From positions 1-64,000 of the forward strand of contig JAFKLG010000072.1 in the NCBI GenBank assembly GCA_017304945.1: a stretch of DNA of 64,000 nucleotides. Direction: 5' to 3'. The DNA comes from Rhodospirillales bacterium (lineage in GTDB: Bacteria; Pseudomonadota; Alphaproteobacteria; Acetobacterales; Acetobacteraceae). Position 1 is the stretch's first letter, and each line of letters begins with the position of its first letter. Below the pieces are notes generated by a model. That model worked only from the letters and a program-made list of their open reading frames with translations. It was not told where the DNA came from and ran no database searches. The position numbers and the translations under genes are program-made. Shown one piece after another: positions 9,055-18,086 of the stretch.

Positions 9055-9441
9055 TCAGGGCATGATGTCCCAGAACGGCTTGGTTCCGTAGTAGCCGGCG
9101 AGGCGCTCGCCCCAGGCGCGGTCGCTCCAGGCGGCGGGTTCGTTCTCGGCGAAGGAGGGCGCTCCCTCCAGGGTCGCGCGGTCGATATCCACCACGTAGC
9201 CGCCGAGTTCCATGTCGTAGCGCAGCTTGTCCCATGGCAGGGGATAGAAGCGGTCGCCGATCCCCAGGAACCCGCCGAAGCTCAGCACGGCGTAGGCAAC
9301 ACGCCCGCTGAACTTGTCGAGCATCACGTCCTCCACGCGGCCCAGCTTTTCGCCGGCGGGGTCGTAGACGGTGGTGCCCTGGACCTGGGTCGCGCCGATC
9401 AGGCGGCCCGAGGGATCGTTGGTGTCGTCGAGGCTGGCCAT
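9055..9441 (-). CDS. PRC-barrel domain protein
   Basis: This 128-residue soluble protein has a single PRC-barrel (about 15-85): RLIGATQVQGTTVYDPAGEK, then GRVEDVMLDKFSGRVAYAVLSFGGFLG, then FYPLPWDKL. PRC-barrels occur in photosynthetic reaction-centre H subunits and RimM, and many stand-alone copies are thought to be stress or membrane-associated scaffolds. ATG 9441 has GGAG about 9 bases upstream. The frame continues open to about 9711, but that stretch covers a palindromic repeat and translates to low-complexity sequence, so the longer start is rejected. Confidence 0.88.
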   Translation of the reverse strand: MASLDDTNDPSGRLIGATQVQGTTVYDPAGEKLGRVEDVMLDKFSGRVAYAVLSFGGFLGIGDRFYPLPWDKLRYDMELGGYVVDIDRATLEGAPSFAENEPAAWSDRAWGERLAGYYGTKPFWDIMP

Positions 9442-9570
9442 CCGGAACGTCTCCGTGTTCGCTGCACGAAGAACGCCGCCGCCCCGACCGCGGTTTCCCA
9501 CCCGCGAAATGGTTGTCCGTGAGGAGCACTCGAGTGGCGGGCGCGCGGGCGCTGTATCGTGGCCGGCCCT

Positions 9571-9602
9571 CTGTGTCATGGCCGGCGCAGGCCGGCCATG
9601 AC
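9571..9602. repeat. REP-like palindrome, copy 1 (single hairpin)
   Basis: The arms GTGTCATGGCCGGC (9571-9584) and GCCGGCCATGACAC (9589-9602) are a perfect 14-base inverted repeat around the loop GCAG. The same hairpin sequence recurs near 24984-25131 and 51214-51303. Further CCGGCC runs flank it between the PRC-barrel gene and ilvE. Confidence 0.85.
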
Positions 9603-9707
9603 ACGGGGGGCCGTGCGCCGGCCCCGCCGGGGGGAACGTGGCGACCGAGTACCGCACGCCGTCCGGATGTCCGGCCGTCACCCCCGTGCCACGGGGGCGC
9701 CCTTCCC

Positions 9708-10805
9708 TCACCCGTGCGGGCGATTGCTCAGCAGCGTCGCCCAGCCATGCGGGTCGGGGGCCGTACCATACTGGATGCCCACGATGGTGTCGTAGAGCTT
9801 CTGGGTCAGCTCGCCCGTCTTGCCGCCGTTGATGACGTAGCGCTCGCCCTTGTAGCCCAGCTCACCCACCGGGGAGATCACCGCGGCGGTGCCGGTGCCC
9901 CACATCTCCAGCCGGCCGGACTTGGCGGCGTCCAGCACCTCGTCGATCGCGATCGGGCGTTCGGAGACTTTCATCCCCCAGTCGCGCAGCAGCGTCAGCA
10001 CGGAATCCCGCGTGATGCCGGCCAGGATCGCGCCGTTGAGCGGGGGCGTCAGGATCTCGTCGTCGATGCGCAGCATGATGTTCATGGTGCCCACCTCGTC
10101 GAGGTAGCGGTGATGCACGCCGTCGAGCCACAGCACCTGGGTGTAGCCCTCGCGCTGCGCCTCCTCGGCGCCGTAGAGGCTCGCCGCATAGTTGCCGGCC
10201 GTCTTGGCGGCCCCGAGCCCGCCCTGCACGGCGCGGACGTAGCGGTCGGAGGCGAGGATGCGGACGGGGTTCATCCCTTCCTTGTAGTACGCGCCGACCG
10301 GGCCGGTGATCACGTAGTACAGGTAGCTGGAGGACGGATGCACGCCGAGGAACGTCTCGGTGGCGATCACCGTGGGCCGGATGTAGAGCGAGGTGCCGGG
10401 GGTCGACGGCACCCAGTTCTGGTCGACCTCGACCAGCGTGCGGATGGAATCGACGATCATGGCCTCGTCGATCGGCGGGATGCACAGGTAGTGGCCCGAC
10501 TTGTTCACCCGGGCCGCGTGATCCTTCACGCGGAACAGGCGCACCTGGCCGTCCTGGCCACGGAACGCCTTCATGCCGTCGAAGATCGCCTGGCCGTAAT
10601 GCAGCACGCAGGTCGCCGGATCGAGCGTGAAGGGCTGGTACGGTACGACGCGAGGGTCGTGCCAGCCCTTCCCGGCATCGTACTCCATCATGAACATGTG
10701 GTCCGTGAACACGCGGCCGAACTGCAACGTCTGGTCGGCGGGAGGCTGCCGCGGATGGGCCGTCCGGGTGATCGCGATCTTTGTCACTGTGCTGCTCTCG
10801 GCCAT
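9708..10805 (-). CDS. ilvE: Branched-chain amino-acid aminotransferase
   Basis: This PLP enzyme catalyses the last step of Val/Leu/Ile synthesis and the first step of their breakdown, with 2-oxoglutarate/glutamate. It has 365 residues, the length of the fold-IV BCAT II group. Hallmarks are FTDHMFMMEYDAGKGWHDPR, LHYGQAIFDGMKAFRG, YIRPTVIATE, the PLP-binding Lys201 in GGLGAAKTAGNYAAS, the EVGTMN segment, and MWGTGTAAVISPVG near the C-terminus. ATG 10805 is the start. It has no obvious operon partner. Confidence 0.96.
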   Translation of the reverse strand: MAESSTVTKIAITRTAHPRQPPADQTLQFGRVFTDHMFMMEYDAGKGWHDPRVVPYQPFTLDPATCVLHYGQAIFDGMKAFRGQDGQVRLFRVKDHAARVNKSGHYLCIPPIDEAMIVDSIRTLVEVDQNWVPSTPGTSLYIRPTVIATETFLGVHPSSSYLYYVITGPVGAYYKEGMNPVRILASDRYVRAVQGGLGAAKTAGNYAASLYGAEEAQREGYTQVLWLDGVHHRYLDEVGTMNIMLRIDDEILTPPLNGAILAGITRDSVLTLLRDWGMKVSERPIAIDEVLDAAKSGRLEMWGTGTAAVISPVGELGYKGERYVINGGKTGELTQKLYDTIVGIQYGTAPDPHGWATLLSNRPHG

Positions 10806-10896
10806 GCAATGAGGAAACGATTGGTCAATCTAGACCAGTGCGGGCGCGGCAGAAAGCGATGCGCCGCACGGCTGGGCTGTCCCCCGCGGGGGAAGG

Positions 10897-12381
10897 CTAC
10901 TCGCCGGCGCGCGAGACCGGGGCAGGCGCCGCCGCGACCGGCGAGGCGGGTGCCGGCGCGCGGATGCGGCCGGTCAGGTCGTCTCCGGCATTGCGCGGCA
11001 TCAGCAGCGCGATCGGCGCGGCGATCGCGGTCAGGCACGCGACCACCACGAAGGCGGCGCTGAAATCGGCATTGGTCGGTTCGGGATGGTGGGAGACGGC
11101 GCGCGCGACCTCCAGCGCCAGCGCCCCGGCGGACACGCCCATGGTCGCCGCGAGCTGCTGGCCGGTGGTGTAGAGGCTGGTCGCCGCGCTCATCCGTTCG
11201 CGCGGCACGTCGCCGTAGGAGAGCGTGTTGTAGGCGGTGAACTGCAGGGAGCGCAGGAAGCCCCCGGCCAGCAGGGCGGCGTAGATCGCGGCGACCGGCC
11301 AGGCTGGGCGGAACGCCGCGCACAGCGCCAGCAGCAGCGCCGAGACGATGCCGTTCCAGAACAGCGTGTCGCGAAAGCCGAACCGGCGCAGCGCCCGCTG
11401 GATCACCGGCTTCGAGACCAGCGCGCCGGCGGAGCTGGCGAAGGTGATCAGGCCGCTCTCCACCGCGGCCTTGCCGAAGCCGACCTGCAGCATCATCGGC
11501 AGCAGGAACGGGATGGCGCCGATGCCGATGCGGAAGAACATCATCGCGGTGAAGGCGACCCCGAAGCAGGGCAGCCGCATCAGCGTGAAGTCGAGCAGCG
11601 GCGCCGGGTGGCGGCGCGCATGCAGCGCGTAGGCGATGGCGGAGACGATGCCCACGCCCAGCATGGCGGCCACGAGTTCGCGGTCGAGCACGCCGCGCCC
11701 CGCGGTCTCCAGCCCGAACATCAGGCCCGACAGTGCGAGGCCGGAGAACAGCAGCCCCCAGCCGTCGAATTGGGCGCGTGGCGGCTCGCGCACCTCCTCG
11801 ATGAACAGGGTCACGGCGAGCAGTCCGACCAGCCCGACCGGGATGTTGATGTAGAAGATCCAGCGCCAGTCGAAATAGGTGACGATGAACCCGCCGATCG
11901 GCGGGCCGAGCACCGGGCCGACCAGGGCGGGCATGGTGAGCCAGGCCATGGCGGAGACGAGTTCGTTCTTGGCCACGGTGCGCAGCAGCAGCAGCCGGCC
12001 GACCGGCACCATCATGGCGCCGCCGATGCCCTGCAGCACCCGGGCGGCGACCAGGAACGGCAGGCCGGGTGCCAGCCCGCACAGGATCGAGCCGATCGTG
12101 AACACCACGATCGCGGCGCGGAACACGTTGCGCGCGCCGTAACGGTCGGCGACCCAGCCGCTGGCCGGGATGAACACGGCGAGGCTGAGCAGATAGGAGG
12201 TCAGCGCGACGTTCATCCGCACCGGGTCGTAGCCGAAGGCACGGGCCATGGTGGGCAGCGCGGTCGCGATCACGGTGGAGTCGAGGTTCTGCATGAACAG
12301 CGCGCTCGCCACGATCACCGCCGTGGTGCGGGTGCGGCGCGAGGTCACGATGCGGGCGAGCTTGGGCGGAGACTCCTCCAT
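10897..12381 (-). CDS. DHA2-type (EmrB/QacA-like) MFS multidrug exporter
   Basis: This 494-residue inner-membrane protein is predicted to have 14 transmembrane helices and proton-coupled drug export. Motifs visible are LDSTVIATALPTMARAF in TM1 (motif D1), GWVADRYGARNVF (motif A) and VGPVLGPPIGGFIVTYFDWRWIFYINIPVG (motif C plus the WRW loop typical of DHA2). The C-terminus is Ala/Pro-rich. GGAGGAG precedes ATG 12381. No membrane-fusion partner or regulator lies beside it, so the substrate is unknown. Confidence 0.93.
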   Translation of the reverse strand: MEESPPKLARIVTSRRTRTTAVIVASALFMQNLDSTVIATALPTMARAFGYDPVRMNVALTSYLLSLAVFIPASGWVADRYGARNVFRAAIVVFTIGSILCGLAPGLPFLVAARVLQGIGGAMMVPVGRLLLLRTVAKNELVSAMAWLTMPALVGPVLGPPIGGFIVTYFDWRWIFYINIPVGLVGLLAVTLFIEEVREPPRAQFDGWGLLFSGLALSGLMFGLETAGRGVLDRELVAAMLGVGIVSAIAYALHARRHPAPLLDFTLMRLPCFGVAFTAMMFFRIGIGAIPFLLPMMLQVGFGKAAVESGLITFASSAGALVSKPVIQRALRRFGFRDTLFWNGIVSALLLALCAAFRPAWPVAAIYAALLAGGFLRSLQFTAYNTLSYGDVPRERMSAATSLYTTGQQLAATMGVSAGALALEVARAVSHHPEPTNADFSAAFVVVACLTAIAAPIALLMPRNAGDDLTGRIRAPAPASPVAAAPAPVSRAGE

Positions 12382-12467
12382 GCGGGAAGTCTCCTCCCGT
12401 CCGCGGCCGGGGGGAAGTCCTCGAGCCGCCCGTCAGCCGGATGCCAGCCTTGCCGCGTGCGGCCTGG

Positions 12468-13775
12468 CTACGCGATGTCCTCGAGGCTGAACTGCTCCGC
12501 CTCCTCGTCGTAGCTGAACAGCTCCGCGTAGCGGCCCCAGCCGATCACCGTGCGCAGCGTGTCGTCGGCATAGTCGGGCGACATGTGGTCCTCGAGCTCC
12601 TCGCGGAACCGCACTGCCGAGGCGCGGTGGTTCCAGCGCTCGTCCAGCACCTGGCGGATCATCCGCACCAGCGGCACGTGCGTGCGCAGCGCCTCGGCGA
12701 AGATGCGCTTGCGCTCGTCGGTCTCCGCCTCGACGAAGCGCCGCCCCGTCTCGGTGATCTGGATGTCGCCCTCTTCGGTCACCGCGAGCTGCAGCATCTG
12801 CAGCGCCTCGGCCAGCGGCAGCAACTCGTCCGCCTCATACTGCAGCGCACCCGCCAGCGCGGGCAGGTCGGCGCGGCCGTGATAGGGCTCGCCCGCCAGG
12901 GTCTCGAGCAGGCCCGAGATCAGGTTGGTGCCGACGCGCGACGGCAGCGCGGTCGCCATCGGCGAGACCGGTTCGGCGGTCAGCGCGCGCGGCTCCGGCT
13001 TCGGCCGGCGGGTCATCAGCGCGTAGATGTCGTCCACCATCTGCCGGAATTCCGGGTTGAGACGGTTGCGCGGATGCGGGAACGGCACCGTCAGTTCGCT
13101 CGCGACCCGGCCGGGATTGGAGGAGAACACCAGGATGCGGTCGCACATCAGCACCGCCTCCTCGATGTTGTGCGTCACCATCAGCACGGACTTCACCGGC
13201 AGCCGTCCGTCCGACCACAGGTCGATCAGGTCGGTGCGCAGGGTCTCGGCGGTCAGCACGTCGAGCGCGCTGAACGGCTCGTCCATCAGCAGCAGGTCGG
13301 GATGCACGACCAGCGCGCGCGCCAGCCCGACCCGCTGGCGCATGCCGCCCGAGAGTTCCTTGGGATAGGCGCTCTCGAACCCGCCCAGCCCGATCAGGTC
13401 GATCGCGCCCTCGGCGCGGCGTTCGCGTTCGGCGCGCGCCACGCCACGTGCCTCGAGCCCCAGCTCCACGTTCTCCTGCACGGTCAGCCAGGGGAACAGC
13501 GCGAAGGACTGGAACACCATGGCGACGCCATCGGCCGGTCCGTCGAGCCGGCGGCCGCGCCACAGCACCTCTCCCGCGGTCGGGCGCAGCAGGCCGGAGA
13601 CGATGCGGAGCAGGGTCGACTTGCCGGAGCCGGAGCGGCCGAGCAGCGCGACGATCTCGCCTTCGCGGAGCGAGAGGTTGACGTCGTCGAGCACCACGAG
13701 GTCGGTGTTGGCCTCCTTGTGGTAGGCCTGCCGGCAATGGCTGACGCGGACCAGGGACTCGACAGCGGCGTCCAT
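12468..13775 (-). CDS. ABC transporter ATPase, nitrate/sulfonate type, with C-terminal AAA-associated domain
   Basis: This is the 435-residue energy subunit of an NrtD/SsuB/TauB-like importer. The ATPase (about 5-255) has Walker A GRSGSGKST, Q-loop FQSFALFPW, signature ELSGGMRQRVGLARAL, Walker B LLLMDEPFS and H-loop MVTHNIEEA. Beyond it lies an extra domain of about 150 residues (GTNLISGLLETLA to the C-terminus), matching the AAA-associated domain of a subset of these ATPases. ATG 13775 has GAGGAG upstream; a TTG two codons earlier is possible but would separate less well from that site. It follows the permease by 10 bases. No substrate-binding gene is nearby. Confidence 0.93.
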   Translation of the reverse strand: MDAAVESLVRVSHCRQAYHKEANTDLVVLDDVNLSLREGEIVALLGRSGSGKSTLLRIVSGLLRPTAGEVLWRGRRLDGPADGVAMVFQSFALFPWLTVQENVELGLEARGVARAERERRAEGAIDLIGLGGFESAYPKELSGGMRQRVGLARALVVHPDLLLMDEPFSALDVLTAETLRTDLIDLWSDGRLPVKSVLMVTHNIEEAVLMCDRILVFSSNPGRVASELTVPFPHPRNRLNPEFRQMVDDIYALMTRRPKPEPRALTAEPVSPMATALPSRVGTNLISGLLETLAGEPYHGRADLPALAGALQYEADELLPLAEALQMLQLAVTEEGDIQITETGRRFVEAETDERKRIFAEALRTHVPLVRMIRQVLDERWNHRASAVRFREELEDHMSPDYADDTLRTVIGWGRYAELFSYDEEAEQFSLEDIA

Positions 13776-13785
13776 CGGCAACTCC

Positions 13786-15516
13786 TCAGGTCAGGGTCAG
13801 GCGGCGCTGCGCGTAGGCGTAGAGCGGATGCCAGAGCAGCCGGTTGAACAGGATCACGAAGGCGGACATCACCGCGACGCCCAGCACGACGCGCGGCATG
13901 TCGCCCTTGTCGGTGGCGGCGGCGATGTAGGCGCCGAGCCCGTGCGCGGTGAGCTTGGTGTCGCCCCAGGAGGCGACCTCGGCCACGATCGCCGCGTTCC
14001 ACGACCCGCCCGAGGCGGTGATCGCCCCGGTCACGTAGTAGGTGAAGATCCCCGGCACCATCACCTTGCGCCACCACAGCAGCCCGCCGATGCGGAAATT
14101 GGTCGCCGCCTCGCGCAGGTCGCCGGGGAAGGCCGCGGCGCCGGCCACCACGTTGAACAGGATGTACCACTGGGTCCCCAGCACCATCAGCGGCGTCAGC
14201 CAGATGTCGGGGTCGAGCTGGAAGTGCACGATGAACAGCACGAAGGGCGGGAACAGCAGGTTCGCCGGGAAGGCGGCGAGGAACTGCGCCACCGGCTGGG
14301 CACGCCGCGCCCAGACCGGTCGCAGCCCCAGCCATACGCCGATCGGGACCCAGATCAACGAGGCGAGCACCATCAGCACCGCGACCCGCACCAGGGTGAT
14401 CAGGCCGAGGAGCAGCGCCTGGCCGAGATCGGCCCAGGTGAGTTCGGTGGCGGCGAAGCTGGTCAGCCGCCAGACCGCCCACCCCACCGCGAGCGCCAGC
14501 ACGACCAGGCACAGCACGTCGACGGCGCGGGACTTGCCGGGGCTCAGCCGGGTCGCGCTCCTGGGCAGGCCGAAGGACAGGCGCATTCCGCCCACCGCCG
14601 ACAGCGTGCGTCCGACGGTGTGGCCACCCAGCGCGAGCAGGCGGGTGCGCCGCAGCAGTCGCAGCATCCAGGGATCGGAGGCGGTGGAGGACGCCGTCGT
14701 CTCGAACCGGAACCGCGCGCTCCATGCCACCAGCGGGCGGAACAGCAGCTGGTCGTAGAGCAGGATCACCACCAGCATCGCCAGGATGGCGTACAACACG
14801 GCCGCGATGTCGCGCTGCTCCAGCGCCATCGCGACATAGGATCCGATACCCGGCAGCTTCCAGGTGTTGTCGCCGACCGACACCGCCTCGGAGGCGACGA
14901 CGAAAAACCAGCCGCCGGACATCGACATCATCGTGTTCCACACGAGCCCCGGCACCGCGAACGGCACCTCCAGCCGCCAGAAGCGCTGCCAGGCGGTCAG
15001 GTGGAAGCTGACCGAGGCCTCGGCGAGGTCCGCCGGCACCGTGCGCAGCGACTGGTACAGGCTGAACGCCATGTTCCACGCCTGGCTCGTGAAGATCGCG
15101 AAGATCGCCGCGAACTCGAGCCCCAGCACGTTGCCGGGGAACAGCCGCATGAAGAAGACGACGGTGAAGGTCAGGAAGCCGAGGATCGGCACCGATTGCA
15201 GGATGTCGAGCACCGGCACCAGCACGAGGCCCAGCCGGCGCGACTTCGCCGCGGCGGTGCCGTAGGTGAAGGTGAACAGCAGCGACGCAAACAGTGCCGC
15301 GAACATTCGCAGCGTCGTGCGTACCGCATATTCGGGCAGGTGCGACGGATCGAGGCTGACCTCGGTGGCTCCCGGCGTATCGATCGGCACGAGCGTGCCC
15401 TGGGCGACGTGCAGTCCGCCGATCAGCGCGCCGAAGACGACGACGACCGCCACCAGATCCCACAGATTGGGCAGGCGTCGAGCAATGGCCAGCGAGGGAA
15501 GGGTCGTGGCGGTCAT
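13786..15516 (-). CDS. ABC transporter permease, two BPD-transp_1 domains fused
   Basis: This 576-residue membrane protein contains two homologous permease halves in one chain. The first (about 65-270) has the loop near DLAEASVSFHLTAWQRFWRLEVPFAVPG. The second (about 370-570) has FPGDLREAATNFRIGGLLWWRKVMVPGIFTYYV. Both match the EAA loop that docks onto the ATPase. Single-domain NrtB/SsuC permeases are about 250-280 residues, so one gene here supplies both transmembrane domains. It is first in a two-gene unit with the ATPase. The substrate is unknown; nitrate, sulfonate and related small anions are typical for the family. Confidence 0.92.
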   Translation of the reverse strand: MTATTLPSLAIARRLPNLWDLVAVVVVFGALIGGLHVAQGTLVPIDTPGATEVSLDPSHLPEYAVRTTLRMFAALFASLLFTFTYGTAAAKSRRLGLVLVPVLDILQSVPILGFLTFTVVFFMRLFPGNVLGLEFAAIFAIFTSQAWNMAFSLYQSLRTVPADLAEASVSFHLTAWQRFWRLEVPFAVPGLVWNTMMSMSGGWFFVVASEAVSVGDNTWKLPGIGSYVAMALEQRDIAAVLYAILAMLVVILLYDQLLFRPLVAWSARFRFETTASSTASDPWMLRLLRRTRLLALGGHTVGRTLSAVGGMRLSFGLPRSATRLSPGKSRAVDVLCLVVLALAVGWAVWRLTSFAATELTWADLGQALLLGLITLVRVAVLMVLASLIWVPIGVWLGLRPVWARRAQPVAQFLAAFPANLLFPPFVLFIVHFQLDPDIWLTPLMVLGTQWYILFNVVAGAAAFPGDLREAATNFRIGGLLWWRKVMVPGIFTYYVTGAITASGGSWNAAIVAEVASWGDTKLTAHGLGAYIAAATDKGDMPRVVLGVAVMSAFVILFNRLLWHPLYAYAQRRLTLT

Positions 15517-15698
15517 GAGCTTCGGAGCGGAGTTGCGGGTGGCCCTGTTAGCCCGGTCATGCAGCGTCTGTCACCCTCACGGATCGTGGCGTTTGCATGA
15601 CGAGATCCGCCCCTGCCCCAGAGGGATGCCGCTGCGTGCTGGCCCTCGCGCGACAGTTCCGCTAACCCGGACAGGGGCACCATCGGAGGAGAGAATCA

Positions 15699-16202
15699 AT
15701 GCTGGCACCGAAGCAGCCGAAATGGGTCGGTGAATTCCGCGCCTTTATTCTGCGCGGCAGCGTCGTCGACCTCGCCGTCGGCGTCATCATCGGCGCGGCC
15801 TTTACCGGCGTCGTGAACAGCCTGGTCAAGGACGTCTTCAATCCGCTTCTCGGCCTGCTGGTCGGCGGGATCGACTTCTCGAACGTCTTCGTGGCGCTGA
15901 ACGGCCAGCACTACGACACGCTCGCCGATGCCCAGAGGGCCGGGGCCGCGACGCTCAACCTCGGCCTGTTCATCAACGCGGTGATCCAGTTCGTGATCAT
16001 CAGCTTCGCGATTTTCTGGGTCGTGAAGGCGCTGACCCGGCTGAAGGTGCGGGCGGACAAGCAGCCCAGCCCGCCGACCACGACCGAGAAGCTGCTGGCC
16101 GAGATCCGCGACGAGCTGAAGGAGCGGCCGCTCCCTGTGGCGGCGCCGCAGGCGGCGCCCGTCCCGTCGTCGCCGGGCACGCCGCCCCGATCCGGCGCAT
16201 GA
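15699..16202 (+). CDS. mscL: Large-conductance mechanosensitive channel
   Basis: This is a homopentameric inner-membrane emergency valve that opens under hypo-osmotic stress. It has 167 residues. An amphipathic N-terminus (FRAFILRGSVVDLAVGVIIGAAFT) leads into TM1, then a periplasmic loop with NVFVAL and ATLNLG, then TM2 (GLFINAVIQFVIISFAIFWVV) and a cytoplasmic helix (TTTEKLLAEIRDEL). The C-terminus carries a Pro/Ala tail longer than in E. coli MscL (136 residues). GGAGGAGAG precedes ATG 15699. Confidence 0.97.
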   Translation: MLAPKQPKWVGEFRAFILRGSVVDLAVGVIIGAAFTGVVNSLVKDVFNPLLGLLVGGIDFSNVFVALNGQHYDTLADAQRAGAATLNLGLFINAVIQFVIISFAIFWVVKALTRLKVRADKQPSPPTTTEKLLAEIRDELKERPLPVAAPQAAPVPSSPGTPPRSGA

Positions 16203-16277
16203 CCACTCCCAACCGGCGCGGCGTGTCACCCAGGGGTGAACCGCCGCGCTGGCAGGCGGGCCGGCGCCGGTCCCGCA

Positions 16278-17090
16278 TCAGCCGACGGCCGGCAACGCCA
16301 GCGGGATCGCCGCCTGCGGCGAGACCAGCCAGAAGGTGAAGCTCTCCTCGATGTAGAGCTTCACCGTGTCGACGTCGTGCGACAGGTAGCCGATCGAGAA
16401 ATCCTGCCCGACGGTGAGCAGGAAGTCGTCCCCGCGCAGGGACAGCACGACCGCCCCTTCGAGCGCCGGCGCCCAGACCAGCGGCCCGTCCACCAGGCGC
16501 CGCACGTGCTCGAGGACCGGGTAGCCGCCCTGGGTCGCCTCGGTCAGCGCCGTGTAGCTGCTCTCCCCCAGTGCAATGGCGTACGGGCCGTCGACGCCGT
16601 TGTCGCGCAGCCGGTTCAGCGCCACCGCGATCCGCCCCGGATAGGTGTCCGGCGCCACGTCCAGCGTGACGGCGGCGGATTGCTGCGCGGTGCAGATTCC
16701 CTGAATGCCGGCATCCGGCAGCCCGTAGAAGATCGCCCGATCCTCGGCGAGCGCGATGCCGCGAGCGGCGGCGATCACCGGATCGGTGTCCGGGTCCTTC
16801 GCGCCGCGGTCGATCGCCTCGAGCTCGCGGCGGCTCATCTCGAACGGCACGCGCAGCTCCACCATCGGCAGCACCTCGCGCTTGCGGGCATGCACCTGCG
16901 TGCCGCCGGGTGCCGTCACCGGCGCGCTGCGCCCGGTGCCGATCGCCGCCGCCTCCCAGCCTTGCGGCCCGGCGAAATCGACCAGCCGGCGCGCCGCGAG
17001 GGTGCGCTTCAGGGTGCGGCTCGCCTCGCTCTCGATCTCGGCCCAGCCGGCCGCGGAAATCGGGGCGAGGTCGCGAAGCAGATGGTCCAT
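16278..17090 (-). CDS. Family 1 encapsulin shell protein
   Basis: This 270-residue HK97-fold protein self-assembles into a protein nanocompartment. The N-terminus MDHLLRDLAPISAAGW, then RRLVDFAGPQGWEAAAIGTG, matches the encapsulin core, and the E-loop and P-domain segments follow (RREVLPMVELRVPFEMSRRELEAIDRGAKD, split by short gaps). The C-terminal LSHDVDTVKLYIEESFTFWLVSPQAA is the conserved A-domain end. ATG 17090 is two bases after the stop of the ferritin cargo gene; longer upstream frames are shadows of that gene. The context, cargo then shell, predicts an iron-storage compartment. Confidence 0.96.
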   Translation of the reverse strand: MDHLLRDLAPISAAGWAEIESEASRTLKRTLAARRLVDFAGPQGWEAAAIGTGRSAPVTAPGGTQVHARKREVLPMVELRVPFEMSRRELEAIDRGAKDPDTDPVIAAARGIALAEDRAIFYGLPDAGIQGICTAQQSAAVTLDVAPDTYPGRIAVALNRLRDNGVDGPYAIALGESSYTALTEATQGGYPVLEHVRRLVDGPLVWAPALEGAVVLSLRGDDFLLTVGQDFSIGYLSHDVDTVKLYIEESFTFWLVSPQAAIPLALPAVG

Positions 17091-17092
17091 GC

Positions 17093-17515
17093 TCAGCGCC
17101 CCCCCTGCGCGGCGCCGCGCAGGCTGCCGATGCCGAGGCTCCCGTCGCCGCTCGCGCCGTTCGAGGCGGCCGCCCCGTTCCGCTCCTGCGGCAAGGGCGG
17201 CATGGAGTCGTCGCCCTCGGCCGCCTCGGCGATGTCGTGGATCGGGCCGGAGGTGAACAGGAACCGGCGCATGTGCTTGTCGAATTCCGGGTCGTGGCGG
17301 CGCAGCCACTCCAGGATCATCGACGCGTGTTCGGTTTCCTCGTTGCGGTTATGCGTCAGGATGGCGCGGAGCTGGGCGTTGCTGCTGGCCTTGATCCGCT
17401 GGTCGTACCAATCGATCGCCTCCAGCTCCTCCATCACGGTGGAGATTGCGCGGTGGCGATCCAGGATCTCCGGCCCCAGGATCGATGCGTCTTCGTGCAG
17501 CACTTCGCCGGCCAT
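17093..17515 (-). CDS. Encapsulated ferritin-like protein (EncFtn cargo)
   Basis: This 140-residue cargo protein makes ferroxidase centres by dimerising two-helix subunits, then forms a ring inside the encapsulin shell. Helix 1 carries MEELEAIDWYDQR (Glu29, Glu30, Glu32) and helix 2 carries HNRNEETEHASMILEW (Glu59, Glu62, His63), matching known EncFtn metal ligands. After a disordered linker the encapsulin-targeting peptide GSLGIGSLRG is visible at 125-134, followed by six extra residues (AAQGGR). ATG 17515 is the start. It is the upstream partner of the shell gene. Confidence 0.96.
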   Translation of the reverse strand: MAGEVLHEDASILGPEILDRHRAISTVMEELEAIDWYDQRIKASSNAQLRAILTHNRNEETEHASMILEWLRRHDPEFDKHMRRFLFTSGPIHDIAEAAEGDDSMPPLPQERNGAAASNGASGDGSLGIGSLRGAAQGGR

Positions 17516-17689
17516 GCGCCTGCCCCCTCACGGTTGTCGACGCGACCACATGTTGCGCGTGGCGCGGCCGATCGCATGCGGGGGAACGCCATCGTGAAGC
17601 CATCCGGCCGGGATCGTTGCGACCCCGGCTGGGAGATGGGTGCCGTCGCGGGGAGATCCGTCGGCAGCCTGGCGGCGACGCCGGCGGCG

Positions 17690-17968
17690 TCAGGATCCGA
17701 GCGGCTTCTGGGCGCGTTCGAGCAGGCGGGCGAGGAAGCCGGGCGGCTTCGAGGGCTTGATCGGTTCGGCCGCCTTCTGCCGCGCCTTCGCCTCCTCCTC
17801 GAGCCGGCGCTGCTTGGCGTCCAGCCACTTGTCGAGGCTCATGCCGGCCTTGGCGGCGCGCTTCGTCTCATAGGCACGCTGCGCCTCGGTCAGCGCCTTC
17901 GCCGCGGCCGCGCGGCTGGACGAGCCGGCGGGCTGCGCCGCCTTGCTCCGATCGGTCTTGGTCTTCAC
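17690..17968 (-). CDS. Small basic Lys/Ala-rich hypothetical protein
   Basis: This is a 92-residue hydrophilic protein with no transmembrane segment. A Lys/Ala/Ser-rich N-terminus (KTKTDRSKAAQPAGSS) is followed by a helical stretch (ALTEAQRAYETKRAAKAGMSLDKWLDAKQRRLEEEAKARQ, written here as one helix of about 40 residues) and a short KPPGFLARLLERAQKPLGS tail. GTG 17968 is proposed, with GAGGAT upstream; no ATG fits. I do not recognise the family. It diverges from the citrate-synthase homologue. The helix has a coiled-coil or nucleic-acid-binding look, but function is unknown. Confidence 0.6.
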   Translation of the reverse strand: MKTKTDRSKAAQPAGSSSRAAAAKALTEAQRAYETKRAAKAGMSLDKWLDAKQRRLEEEAKARQKAAEPIKPSKPPGFLARLLERAQKPLGS

Positions 17969-18086
17969 GACGGGGATCCTCACGCGTTCCGGCGGGTTTT
18001 CGCAGCCTGCCGGGCGCCGATCAAGCGGGCTGACACGGGCCGGGTGCATGGGCATGGTGACGCGGCGACACGGAGGAGGACACGGG

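Noticed and set aside
9442..9711. Longer N-terminus for the PRC-barrel protein
   Set aside because: The extension runs through the REP-like palindrome and gives low-complexity sequence; a good Shine-Dalgarno supports ATG 9441.
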